A stretch of 34,324 bases of DNA from Prorocentrum cordatum (taxonomy: Eukaryota; Sar; Dinophyceae; Prorocentrales; Prorocentraceae). Below the pieces are notes generated by a model. It was given only the letters and a program-made list of their open reading frames with translations. It did not search any database and was not told the origin of the DNA. Positions 19,202 through 28,548 of the stretch are shown in pieces. Every line of letters begins with the position of its first letter. The stretch's first letter is position 1. Position numbers and translations under genes: made by a program. The stretch spans positions 112,501 through 146,824 of the forward strand of contig CAUYUJ010017802.1 of the NCBI GenBank assembly GCA_963575745.1. Reading direction: 5' to 3'.

Positions 19202-19411
19202 TCCTCCTCCTCCTCCTCCTCCTCNNNNNNNNNNNNNNNNNNNNNNNNNNNNNNNNNNNNNNNNNNNNNNNNNNNNNNNNNNNNNNNNNNNNNNNNNNNN
19301 NNNNNNNNNNNNNNNNNNNNNNNNTCCTCCTCCTCCTCTCCTCCTACTCCTCCTATTCCTCCTCCTCCTCCTCCTCCTCCTCCTCCTCCTCCTCCTCCTC
19401 CTCCTCCTCCG
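19202..19411. repeat. (TCC)n array containing a 100-N gap
   Basis: (TCC)n on both sides of exactly 100 Ns (19225-19324). The round number indicates a gap of unknown true size, so the array length is not known. Confidence 0.95.
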
Positions 19412-20005
19412 GCGGGGTCGGACCACCTGGACGACACCTGCCCGCCCAGCCCCTGGAGGGGGGGAGGGAGGAGCAAGAGAGAGGCGGCATCGGCCTGGAC
19501 CAAGCTCTGGGTCGGCACCGGGCCCGCAGGAGCTCGTCCGCTGAGAATGGGCGAGGAGGGCGCAGGAGGAGGACGACGACGCGGGCGGTGAGTGCGCCTT
19601 CTTCCTGTATGAGCTCGTCTACTCCAGAAGCCGCTCAATCGTATCCCCTCTTTCTGGCGTCGTACCGAGATCAGTCCAGAGCTCGGGCAAGTCCTTCCAT
19701 CTGAAAGTCGTGTTATGATGGTTCTGGGAGGCGCACTGCATGCCTGATGCTTTGAAAGTTCCAGGTCACGGTCTGATCGCGCTGGAAAAAGAACGTTGAT
19801 GGGCGACTCGTCCACGGTCGACTCTATGGCGAGCTTGAAGCCGCTATGATTTCTATTCTCTGAGAGAACAGAAGCGGACTAGCGCACCACGACTAACATC
19901 GTCAACAGACCAGCTTCCGTCTCGGGTCGCTTTGTTGGTGACGGCCCGAGGGGTCGAAAACGGCATCCCGGACCCTGCTCCGACGTCGCATTTTTGTTCG
20001 CGACG
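19412..20005. other. No supportable gene
   Basis: GC-rich sequence without recognisable coding content. 19939-20005 begins to resemble the repeat family that continues at 20006. Confidence 0.4.
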
Positions 20006-20115
20006 TGGACCCTGGGGATCTCGACCTCTTCCTGGGAACTGGCATTTCATCCTGAGCGGTGTTTTGACAGTCCCTGGGCCAGGAGACGGCTTCCAGGGGC
20101 CGAAAAGGACCACAA
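19980..20115 (+). repeat. Dispersed repeat family R, copy 2
   Basis: Shares CGACGTCGCA-TTTGTTCG with 20631-20650, and the following CCTGGGGATCTCGACCT through GGGGCCGAAAA part with 17724-17832. Confidence 0.55.
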
Positions 20116-20436
20116 AACGGCCATCGCGTTTGGCTCCGCCGCCTCGATCTCAAGGGAGCACCGAGGCTGGAAATGAGAAGCGGCCGGCGCGATTTTTTGG
20201 CGACGCCTGGAGGTCAGGATCAAGCCGCTCACTTCCCAGCAAAATCTATACCAGAACCTTCGAAGGGGCCCTGGGACACACAAATCAATAGAGACAAATA
20301 ACAAGATTCACCATAGTTTCCCATATGTTGTGGGGTGCACCGACACATCCCATCACACCCAGGCACGGTCGGTCGAAATAATGCAGTGCGAGATCACACG
20401 GGTTGGTATGATGAATATTCTTTAGAAATGAGAACT

Positions 20437-20450
20437 CAACAACAACAACG

Positions 20451-20499
<49 letters not shown>

Positions 20500-20594
20500 C
20501 CACAACAACCACAACAACAGCAGCAGCAAGAACAAACATCAATATCAACATCAACAAGAACAACAACAGCAACAACAACAGCAATCACAAACAA
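20437..20594. repeat. (CAA)n microsatellite
   Basis: About 158 bp of CAA/AAC triplets with a few CAG and CCA interruptions. It encodes poly-Gln, poly-Asn or poly-Thr frames by chance. Confidence 0.95.
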
Positions 20595-20628
20595 ACTCAT
20601 CCTGGATCCCCGATCATTGGTCACCCAC

Positions 20629-20745
20629 ATCCGACGTCGCAATTTGTTCGTGGCGCGGGCCCCCGACGACCCGCGGCTCATCCCGAATCTTGTTGTTGGT
20701 GGTCCCGGGGCTGGGACACGGCCCCCGGCGATCTGGGTAGGAAGA
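20629..20745 (+). repeat. Dispersed repeat family R, copy 3
   Basis: CGACGTCGCAATTTGTTCG at 20631, then a TCATCCCGAAT-like block and a GTCCCGGGGCTGGGACACGG block in the order seen in copies 1 and 2, more diverged. Confidence 0.45.
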
Positions 20746-20826
20746 GTTGGGCGATGAAGAGAGGACAAGATGGGTGAGGGGTGAGAAGGGTTGACATAAC
20801 GGCACAGTGGCTCGCCGGGCGGCGCG

Positions 20827-20868
20827 ATATATATATAGTGTATATATATATATATACACACTATATAG
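20827..20868. repeat. AT-rich palindrome
   Basis: (TA)n with TAGTGTATATA on the left and TATATACACACTATA on the right. It forms an imperfect inverted repeat and is an isolated AT-rich island in GC-rich surroundings. Confidence 0.7.
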
Positions 20869-20930
20869 AAATTGAGAGGGGGAGAGAAATAATAGTATAA
20901 TATCGAGGAGGAGGGCGCCATCCGGCGCTC

Positions 20931-21190
20931 CTCTCGGACATTGACCGTTCGGCGTCCGTTGGTTGGAATATTCTGCCCGGCTGAACGGGGCATGGCTTCC
21001 GGCGAAGCGTGTTCTTCCACTACGTCCTCTTCTCCTCGCTCCTCGACATCGTCTGCGTGCAGTCGGCGTTGCTCTCGGACAGTGGCCGTTCGGCGCCGGT
21101 CGAACGGGACAGGACTTCGTGGCGTGGTGTTCTACACTGCGCCCTTGTCTCCGCGATCCTCGTCACCTTCTGCGTGCAGTCGGCGTTGCT
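20931..21190. repeat. Two-unit tandem repeat, about 117-141 bp
   Basis: CTCTCGGACA at 20931 and 21072, and GTGCAGTCGGCGTTGCT at 21057 and 21174, mark two units. The first has about 24 bp extra. A GAACGGG-CA-GGACTTC-like block is shared. No gene is supported. Confidence 0.7.
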
Positions 21191-21492
21191 TAAAGAAATT
21201 TCGGCGACCTTCCAGTCGCTCGCACTTGCACGCTCAGCCTCCGGCCACCTGTGCCGGTAGAATCGGACAGGGCGGAGTTCCATCGAGCTCGTCTGCCCTT
21301 TTTGTTTTTTGTTGTTTGGGGTGTAAGACCGTGCTTCGCACCGACATCTTGCCTCATCTACACACCTACCAGGGGGGGAGTAAGGCCGACAACGTCAAGA
21401 AACCAGCCGCCACGACTCGTTTCCCGCCGCCCAGATCCGAACAACAGTACACTGTCGATCCACATGCGCAGAATGCGCGCCGTCCTGGCACC

Positions 21493-21524
21493 GATCCCGG
21501 ATCCTCGACCCTGGATCCGGGATC
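21493..21524. repeat. Perfect 12 bp inverted repeat with 8 bp loop
   Basis: Arms GATCCCGGATCC (21493-21504) and GGATCCGGGATC (21513-21524) around TCGACCCT. It could form a stable hairpin. A Rho-independent-type terminator is not expected in a eukaryote. Confidence 0.7.
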
Positions 21525-21914
21525 CTCGGTCCTGCCTCGAGGTGCGGGGAGAGGGGGGGCGGAGAGGATAAACAAGCAGACAAACTGACCGAGGTCCTAT
21601 AGCCTGGAACCCAGGACTGGCCTGGTCAGGATCGGTGCATGTCGCAGACCACCATACTGCTTGAATATACATCGGTGCATGTGTCAGGATGCTTGGCGAG
21701 ACCCGAGCGCCTACGCAGGCCACCATACTAAGAGACAAACAAACAAACAGACAGACAGACCAAGAACAAAACGCCATCCTTGCACCGCGACTCCGCGGAC
21801 GCGAGGCGGCCACCGATGAGGCGGAGCGCACTGCCGTGCAACTGGGTCTCGGCCTGCCCGATCGACTGGCCTCGGAGGAGGGTCGCCCAAAAAAAGCTGG
21901 TCCTTCCATCCTCG
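21525..21914. other. No supportable gene; short direct repeats
   Basis: ATCGGTGCATGT occurs at about 21631 and 21671, and CCACCATACT at about 21649 and 21721. A short CAAA/CAGA tetranucleotide run is at 21734-21762. Confidence 0.45.
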
Positions 21915-22421
21915 ATCCTCCTCCTCCTCCTCCTCCTCCTCCTCCTCCTCCTCCTCCTCATCCTCCACTCTTCGTCTCACCTGCTCTCATCCTCCTCCAC
22001 CACCTCCTCCTCCTCCTCCTCCTCCTCCTCCTCCTCCTTCCTCCTCCTCCTCCTCCTCCTCTCCTCCTCCTCTCTCCTCCGCCTCGTCTCTCTCCTCCTC
22101 CGCCTCTCCCCTCCTCCTCCTTTTCCTCCTCCTCCTGCTCGTCCTCCTCCTCTTCTCCTCCTCCTCCTGCTCCTTCTTCTCCTCCTCCTCCTCCTCCTCT
22201 TCCTTCTCCTACTACCCCCCTCTCGTCGTCCTCCTCCTTCCTCGCCTCCGCTCCCCTCCATCTCACTCCTCCTCCTCCTCCTCCCTCCTCCTCCTCCTCC
22301 TCCTCCATCCTCCTGCTCTTCCATCTCTTCCCTATTCCTTCCCCCTCCTCCTCCTCCTCCTCCTCCTCCTCCTCCTCCTCCTCGTCTCTCCTGCTCCTCT
22401 CTCCTCCTCCCCCCGCCTTTC
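21915..22421. repeat. (TCC)n-rich polypyrimidine tract
   Basis: About 500 bp of TCC with C, CT and TTC interruptions and very few purines on +. It ends directly before the second 83 bp array. Confidence 0.95.
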
Positions 22422-22439
22422 AAGCTGCAACTGTTTCAA

Positions 22440-23045
22440 GGATTGGGGGTGCTCAACATGGTGCTATCGCTTTAGCGCCTGCAAGTTTGAAATAGCTGCA
22501 ATGTTGGAGGCGCTCGTTCTCAAAATGGAGTTTTCGCATCAGCGCCGCGCACCTTCGACTTCTGAGTTCGCAACAGCGTCAAGGATTGAGAGCGTTGCCT
22601 TGTTCAAAATGTTGCTGTCGCCTTGGCGCCGTACAAGTTGGTTTACAATGTTGCGACTCCTTCAAGGATGGAAGGGGGGCGTCGTTTTCAAAATGGGACT
22701 CTTGTCCAAGCGCCAATAGTTTCAAACTTCCGACACCTGCGCGGATGCAGGATGCAGGGTCCCGCTTTCGAAATGGGGCTCTCGCCTTGGCGCCGCGCAC
22801 GCTCGTCTTCCAAAACTACACGATTTGCGCAAGTAGAGGGCAAACCCGTTTCAGAGTGCGGCTCTCGTCTTCGCTATGCGCGCATTCGCCTCCAAACTCT
22901 TGCAGCACTTGCAAGGATGGAGCACCGGCCCTTTCCAAACCAGGGCTCTCGCCTGAACGCCGCGCAGCTGCGCAAAGCTTGCAACAGTTACAAGACTAAA
23001 ACACAGCTCTGTCCAAAATGGGGTTCTCGCGTGAAACTTCTTTAG
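22440..23045. repeat. About 83 bp tandem repeat, array 2
   Basis: About eight units start at 22440, 22503, 22583, 22666, 22750, 22833, 22915 and 22995 (mostly 80-84 bp, the first 63 bp). Each has CAAGGATGGA-type sequence, a TTTTCAAAATGGGGCTCTCGCC-like block, a GGCGCCGCGCA-like block and a CTTCCAAACT-like end. They are clearly the same unit as at 2429-2752, for example 2696-2740 against 22769-22815. Open frames through the array are inconsistent between units. Confidence 0.85.
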
Positions 23046-23079
23046 CTTTGAAGATCCAAAGCTGTCGACGCACGTAGCA

Positions 23080-23442
23080 TCAGGTTGGACATGTCCCCCT
23101 ACAAGTGGATTTTGGGCGAAAAAATAAAGTACGTTTAGAAATACTCAAATAATTGTGCCCTGACTATTTCTTAGTGTTTTGGATATTCCCGGATATTGTA
23201 TATTCCTCCTGTAGAGGACAGGATTGGGTTTGGGCTAGGCCCGGTTATTGTATATTCCTCCTGTAGAGGACAAGATATTCCTCCTGTAGAGGACAGGATA
23301 TTCATCCTGTAGAGGACAAGATATTGTATATTCCTCCTGTAGAGGACAGGATATTGTATATTCCTCCCGGATATCAGTCCCGGTTATTTTCAATATCAAG
23401 TGTTTGGGACATCCCTCCTGTAGAGGGACAGGCCCGACCTGA
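23080..23442 (+). mobile_element. TIR element with 8-bp TSD, copy A (363 bp)
   Basis: Flanked by identical ACGTAGCA (23072-23079 and 23443-23450). The left TIR begins TCAGGTTGGACATGTCCCC. The right TIR read on the other strand begins TCAGGTCGGGCCTGTCCCT. The inverted repeat continues through CTACA for about 29 bp. There is no transposase gene. The interior holds a tandem amplification of a subterminal segment (TATTCCTCCTGTAGAGGACA) at 23199-23372. The best description is a non-autonomous DNA transposon (MITE). The 8-bp TSD with central TA is compatible with hAT-like insertion. Confidence 0.85.
23199..23372. repeat. Tandem amplification of MITE subterminal segment
   Basis: ATTCCTCCTGTAGAGGACA-like units at about 23202, 23254, 23278, 23300 and 23330, with a truncated one at 23360, separated by short GGATATTGTAT or AGGCCCGGTT spacers. 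The true right TIR follows at 23413-23442. Confidence 0.8.
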
Positions 23443-23562
23443 ACGTAGCACTGCGCGGATCGCACTGCACGTGTCGAGGGCGGCTCTCTTTGTTCAATGC
23501 TTTCGGAGCGGAGTGGAGGTCTTGCTTCAGACTTCCCTGAAGTGCACGACCAAAGGCTAGAC

Positions 23563-23607
23563 TTCGGTCGGGCAGGTCCCCCTACAGGCGGATTTTGGAC
23601 AAAAAAC

Positions 23608-23651
<44 letters not shown>

Positions 23652-23751
23652 GCACACATAGACACACACACAAACATTCTGAAGATATTGTCCCCAGACT
23701 TTTCTTACTACTTTTGAATACTCCTCCTGTAGAGGGACACGCCCGACTTAA
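23563..23751 (+). mobile_element. TIR element with 8-bp TSD, copy B (189 bp)
   Basis: Flanked by GGCTAGAC (23555-23562) and GGGTAGAC (23752-23759), 7 of 8 identical. The left TIR starts TTCGGTCGGGCAGGTCCCC. The right TIR on the other strand starts TTAAGTCGGGCGTGTCCCT. Its left 45 bp aligns base for base with copy A apart from a few substitutions. It contains a poly(A) run of about 38 (23609-23646) and a TGTCCCCAGAC-TTTTCTTA-TA block also recognisable in copies A and C. Confidence 0.85.
23609..23646. repeat. Poly(A) run
   Basis: About 38 consecutive A inside MITE copy B, followed by a short CA-rich stretch. Copies A and C have only 6-9 A at the equivalent place, so it is a local expansion. 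Confidence 0.9.
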
Positions 23752-24013
23752 GGGTAGACATGTGCAACAGTTTACACGGACGGGGTGGGCGGCCCATTTT
23801 TCGATGAGGTCGCACTGCTGACTAAGAGCGACACAAATTAAACGCAGTTCCTTCTCAAAGTACAAGGCTCTCGACAAAATCGCAGGCCCACATGGCGCTG
23901 GTCCTTCAAGGAAGGCACGGTATGAAGTGAGCAGAACGCTCGAAGGCACGTGTGATGACAGGACTTGAGACTGGGGCATGTCTGCCAACATCGCTGATGC
24001 GTCGTGGGTTTAC

Positions 24014-24462
24014 TCTGGTCATCCTCATCAGCATCCTACTCCTCCTCCTCCTCTTCCACCTCCTCTTCCTCCTCCTCCTCCTCCTCCTCCTCCTCCTCCT
24101 CTTCCTCCTCTTCCTCCTCCTCCTCCTCGTCCTCCTCCTCCTCCACCACCTCCTCCTCCCTTTCCTCCTTTTCCTCCTCCTCATCAGCATCCCACCTCCT
24201 CCTCCCCCTCCTCCTACTCCTTCTCCTCCTCCTCCTCCTCCTCCTCCTCCTCCTCCTCTCTTCCTCCTCCCCTCCTCCTCCTCCTCCTCCTCCTCCTCCT
24301 CCTCCTCCTCGTCCTCCTCCTCCTCCTCCTCTTGCTCCCCTTCCTCCTCCTCCTCCTCCTCCTCCTCTTCCTGCTCCTGCTCCTCCTCCTCTTCTTCCTC
24401 CTCCCCTTCCTCTTCCTCCCCCTCCTCCCCCTCATTCTCCTCGTCCGCCTCCTCTTCTTATT
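24014..24462. repeat. (TCC)n-rich block, left part of 1.5 kb triplet array
   Basis: TCC with CAT, TTC and CCT interruptions. The flank at 23986-24020 (CAACATCG...GGGTTTAC-CTGGTC) matches 3221-3255 at about 30 of 35 positions. Confidence 0.95.
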
Positions 24463-25090
24463 CGTATTCGTGTTGCTATGTTATAGATGTGTATATATGT
24501 ATATATGTTAGTGTGTCTTCTTGTTCTTAGTAGTATTATAAGTGTCTGTATTATTATTAGCCTTATGGTTATTAGTATGATTGTTCGTAGTCGCATTAGT
24601 ATTGTTATTGTTTTCTTATGAGTAGTATTGGTATTCCTATCAGTAGCATTACTAATAGTCGTCTTAGTGTCAATGTTACTCGTGCTATTGCTCGTGATAT
24701 GACTCTTTTTATACTAGTGTTCGTACGTGTCTTAGTTGTGTCGTATGGTATTATGATTGTTCGTCTAATGCGTCTTAGCATTATTAGTGTGAGTAGTATT
24801 AGTTTTATTCGTAATAGTTTTCGTTGTGCTATTCGTAATACTATTAGTCGACGAAATATTAGTTTCATTAATAATACTAATATGAGTCATCGTATGTGTG
24901 AATGCCCATCTTTGTAGTAGTCAACGTATTCTTACTACTACCAGTGATGTTCGTACTCGTCTGTGTCGTCTTCTTATAATTATTAGTATTGGTATTTGTC
25001 TTATCGTTGTTCTTTTATTATTAGACGTCGTATCAGTATGCTTCGTCGTATGTTGATTAATCGCCTTGTCCTTCTTATTATTGTTATTAT
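24463..25090. repeat. AT-rich decayed triplet block
   Basis: Mostly TTA, ATT, GTA, TCG, TAG and TGT triplets in preserved phase, giving long open frames (for example 24618-24917 + and 24605-24868 -) without domain content. The composition is far more AT-rich than the surroundings. It sits between two TCC blocks, like 5628-6272. Confidence 0.8.
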
Positions 25091-25497
25091 TTTCGCCTTC
25101 TCCGCCTCCTCCTCCTCGTCCTCATCCTCCTCCTCCTCCTTGTCCTCCTCCTCCACCTCCTCCTCCTCCTCCGTCTCCTTGTCCTCTTCCTCCTCCTCCT
25201 CCTCCTCCTCCTCCTCCTCCTCCTCCTCCTCCTCCTTCTCCTGCTTCCTCCTCCTCCTGCCCCTGCTCCTTCTTCTCCTCCTCCTCCTCCTCCTCCTCCT
25301 CCTCCTCTCCTCCGCCTCCTCCACCTCCTCCACCTCCCCATCCTCGTCCCCCCTCCTCCTCCTCCTCCTCCTCTCCTCCTCCTCCCCCTCCTCCTCCTCC
25401 TCCTCCTCCTCCTCCTCCTCATCCTCCTCCTCCTCCTCCTCCTCCTCCTCTCTGCCTCCTCCCTGCCCCCTCCCTGCCTCATCCTCCCTCGTCTCAT
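25091..25497. repeat. (TCC)n-rich block, right part
   Basis: TCC/CCT triplets with few interruptions, closing the compound array that starts at 24014. Confidence 0.95.
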
Positions 25498-25945
25498 GAA
25501 ACGTGGTAAGAGCCGTTGCTCCTGGAAGCCAACGGAAGTTACGCCAAAAGCGAAGTGTCTGGAGAAAGCCTCGCCAAAAACTTATTCTGGAAGTGCTATA
25601 CAACATGGCGCCGGCTGAGCAACTACACCCTTCTCACCCAGTCGCGACGCTATACACTATTACAACCCATCGGCCCATTTGGCCGAATAGTGAGAGGGGG
25701 AGAAGACAGCAGCACAAGTTTGAACAATCAAAGGCCAGGTCTCCAACCCAGCAAGGCAAGTCAAAGATGAAACCGGAAAGCGTGCGCAACTGGCAAGGCA
25801 AAAGGCGACTAAGATTTGGGAGTATGCGTGCAGGGGCCTCCTAACACGCGATGCATCCTTTAAAATGATGCAAAGTGCCGAATCGCGCAGACTTATTAAC
25901 AGCTTCTATAGTGCGCGTAGACGAGCAACTGGATCCCCACTTCCG
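25498..25945. other. No supportable gene
   Basis: Two overlapping frames on + (25503-25844, 25516-25770) show no recognisable motif. Confidence 0.4.
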
Positions 25946-26294
25946 CTAACAGTGTGTTGATTGGTACCTCGCACGTGCATGGGCACGTCGTCCCTGCTCT
26001 AACTTTTGCTTGGCAGCCACGGGGTCGAGCGTCAGCACATTGGCCGATTCCAGACGCAAAGCCCTAGACGACGTAGACATCTGCTGATCGCGGATCACGT
26101 CGTAGCCAGGGCAGGCCCGTGGCTGTAAGTCCGAGAGCTGAAAGGCGGCGGGCCGCGAAAGCGGCTCTTTGGTGCCAGCTGCGGGTGGATGTTGTGCCAT
26201 GATCTCTCTCGGTTGAGCGTCTAGCCGAGTCCATGCGAGGCTGTCCGCTTCGGCTCTGACCGCTTCTTAGCTCTGGCAAGGCTGTAGGAGGCAA
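25946..26294 (-). pseudogene. LINE endonuclease start fragment
   Basis: On the minus strand the frame 26200-25946 ends in SRALRLESANVLTLDP, which resembles the first strand of APE-like endonucleases of LINE ORF2 (LRLxSxNV-TL). The frame stops about 30 residues later, before the Gln-Glu (catalytic) block expected in an intact domain, so only a 5' stub remains. The overlapping frame 26294-26064 is likely part of the same coding region with a frameshift. Moderate confidence: the match is to a short motif only. Confidence 0.45.
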
Positions 26295-26449
26295 ACATTG
26301 GACCGAAGCATTACGGCAAAGTGCGTCGGCAAACTCATGTCATGTCTGAGCTGTCTGTCCTGGCACGTGTGCGATCACGGATTTGGCCGACCTGGCCTGG
26401 CAAAGCAGAGCGAGCCCGTTGAGCACTTGTCCTTGAGCCTCCAGAGCCC

Positions 26450-27128
26450 CTAAATGGCCCCACTCCTCATAACATCCAAACCACCCATATTATCCCCCAG
26501 CATGGAGACCTCTAGATTATGCGAGCGGCCCATTTGAAGCACCCATGTGTAGAGCCCATTGAGCAGCAAGGATTTCTGCCAAGAAGGCAACCAGGTAGTC
26601 GGACGTATCGAAAGGTAGAACACTTGAGTAGCATATCCCAAAAGAGCTTCCCTTCCAGAGACATCCGTAACGAGGACCCCGAAAAGCCCAGCTAGGAGGC
26701 CCAATACGCAAGTTGCCCTTTGGGACCTGCGCACCAGATGGAAATAGACTACCTTCTCCGGAACCATCGGTAAAAAAACGATCAACTTCCACGTAGATAA
26801 ATCCTGAAGGGCCAAGAGACCTGCAAGATCAGCATGTGGAAGAGTGATCACACTGAGACAAACTGAGCGTGTCTCAGTTCAGCTCCACCCCCCACGGTTT
26901 CTGAATGGCTTCGGCCAAGGCCTGCGTGCCATGAAGGGGGGAATAAGCGCAACCCCTGACGAAGGCATGTCCTTCCCAAGGTGAATCGGGTATTTGGCAT
27001 CCCAAGTGAATCGACTCCGGCATGCTGTCGGAAGCGAGCTGGTCCAGCTGATCCATCAAGACGACCCCACCAGAACCTGAAAAAAAACTGCATCGGCTTG
27101 AATCTGGAAAGCTCAGTATTTCATGCAT
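26450..27128 (-). pseudogene. LINE 3' coding fragment with RNase H
   Basis: Read on the minus strand, 27128-26877 gives VVLMDQLDQLASDSMPESIH and following Trp/Gly/His-rich sequence of the kind found between RT and RNase H. Then 26792-26517 gives FFTDGSGEGS (first RNase H Asp) and FLAEILAAQWALHM (Glu helix). After a frameshift, 26851-26450 supplies LGDNMGGLD (third acidic residue). The order D-E-D is that of RNase H. RNase H helps second-strand synthesis in some LINE groups. No RT is present upstream; a gag-like frame is directly adjacent. Confidence 0.65.
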
Positions 27129-28548
27129 GCTGTGAGCTGCTGCTGCTGGGAAATCTCCATCTGAGCTACCTCGGACTCATCCGTCTCGTACGGCAACGTC
27201 TGAGCCTTGGGCGCTGAATCTCCTTCTGCTTCGTCCGCTGCCTGTGCCTTTTGCCTGCGGCCGTTGTCGGACTGCGTGTGGGATGCGCCCGCCAAGACTC
27301 CCAAAGCAACTCCATTCGCACGTTCCTCTGCCGTCAACGTCGGTAGCCCGTCCTCGTCGGAACCCTGCCCATCCCCCCTGAACGGTACCTGAGCTCCATC
27401 TGTCGGTGCTGCACCTGTCTATCTTAAAGCCTGCTGGCCTGGGGGTGGTGGCGCTCTGAAAGCTTTTCCTGTCGCGAATCCGCTGGCGTTGGCTGATGGT
27501 GCTGGCTCCACTGCTGCGGACCGAGCTGTGGAGAGGTTCGCCTGCGCGCTACCCTTGCCACGAGCTCTGGCGCTGCCCCCACTGGAGGCTGCTACTGGTA
27601 CTGGGGGGCTACTGGGCTGACGGCTGTGCCATGCCTGCTGCGACTTGCTGCAGCGTGGACTGCTGATTGGCAAACTGCTCGGTGAGCGTAGCGAGCTGGC
27701 CCGTCAGGGTGGCTTGTCCCTGCTGCAAGTGCTGTATCACCATCTGCCCCATAGGCGGCATTGTTGTCTGAGCGACAGGGGAAGGGGCGGAGCTGCCTGG
27801 CGCGAAGGGGGAGTGACGCACGTCCGTTGGGCCGAACTGTCCAGGCGGTGCCTGGCTGGTAGGTGTGGCTGCAGCGACGCCAGGCGCGAATGGCGACTGC
27901 GTCATCTCCACGTCTCCGTCCATGTTGAGGCCGAAAGTGACGGTTCCCTTCGCTGCTGCTGCCGTCGCCTCTGCCTGCTCGGCGATGGCTTGGTGCTGCT
28001 TGAAAGTCTCGAGCCTTCTCTAATGCTGGGCGTGCTGCGGTAGCTTGGGCAAGCTTGGGTATTGCTTCTTGCTCTGTCTCCACTGATGTCTGCAATATGG
28101 CCTGAGCACGCTCGAGGTACTGCGCTTGATTGTTGGTGCGGTCCCTGGGGGGCTGCGCCGAGATATACATGTACAAGACTGTGCCATACTCTTGCTCAAG
28201 TGCATGGAGTCTGTTGGCACTCATCTTTAGTGATTTTTGGCAGGTCAACTGCTGTACCAATGCCTTCAGCGAGCTCTTCAGGGTTGCGCGATGTGCTGCC
28301 AACTCCTTCGGATCCGATGGCGGAGTCACCCAGCTCGGGTGAGCCAGTGCCTCTCCTGCTGACGCAGGCGGGATGCTCACTGCTGTCGGTGTAGCAGATC
28401 CCTGGGCAGCGGTAGGGGTCGCGGCTGGGGATTCCCCTGGGAATTGCGATCTGTCCCTGTCTCTCCTGTCTGGCTTGCGTGTCTTGGATCTTTGTCTCGC
28501 AGCTCTCCCCTCTGAATGCTGAGGCGGAGAACACCACGAGCTAATCAT
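27113..28548 (-). pseudogene. Gag-like / LINE ORF1-like frame, frameshifted
   Basis: Starts at ATG 28548. The first part has a Pro/Ser/Thr-rich region and a long helical, probably coiled-coil segment (SLKALVQQLTCQKSLKMSAN, then LERAQAILQTSVETEQEAIP). Near 28005 a single-base shift moves the sense frame to one giving FKQHQAIAEQAEATAAAAKG and then SPFAPG repeats, a Gln-rich LQQGQATLTGQLATLTEQFA helix and a stop at 27609. Further pieces lie at 27673-27419 (RARGKGSAQ) and 27337-27113. No zinc knuckle was found. The function is not established. Placement upstream of LINE RNase H and the coiled-coil, Gln-rich character suggest an ORF1/Gag-like role, but a broken host gene cannot be excluded. Confidence 0.5.

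Noticed and set aside
20934-21588. 215-codon + frame at 20941-21588
   Set aside because: Covers a two-unit tandem repeat and a hairpin. Ser/Arg-rich with no motif and equally open in other frames.
23080-23751. Introner (mobile intron-generating element) interpretation of the 8-bp-TSD family
   Set aside because: I tested whether GT...AG splice sites would remove each copy cleanly within its duplication. They would not, and both copies lie in apparently non-coding DNA. It remains untested rather than supported.
24605-24917. Hydrophobic frames in the AT-rich block, resembling membrane proteins
   Set aside because: Ile/Val/Leu richness follows from ATT/GTT/CTT triplets of a decayed repeat on both strands.
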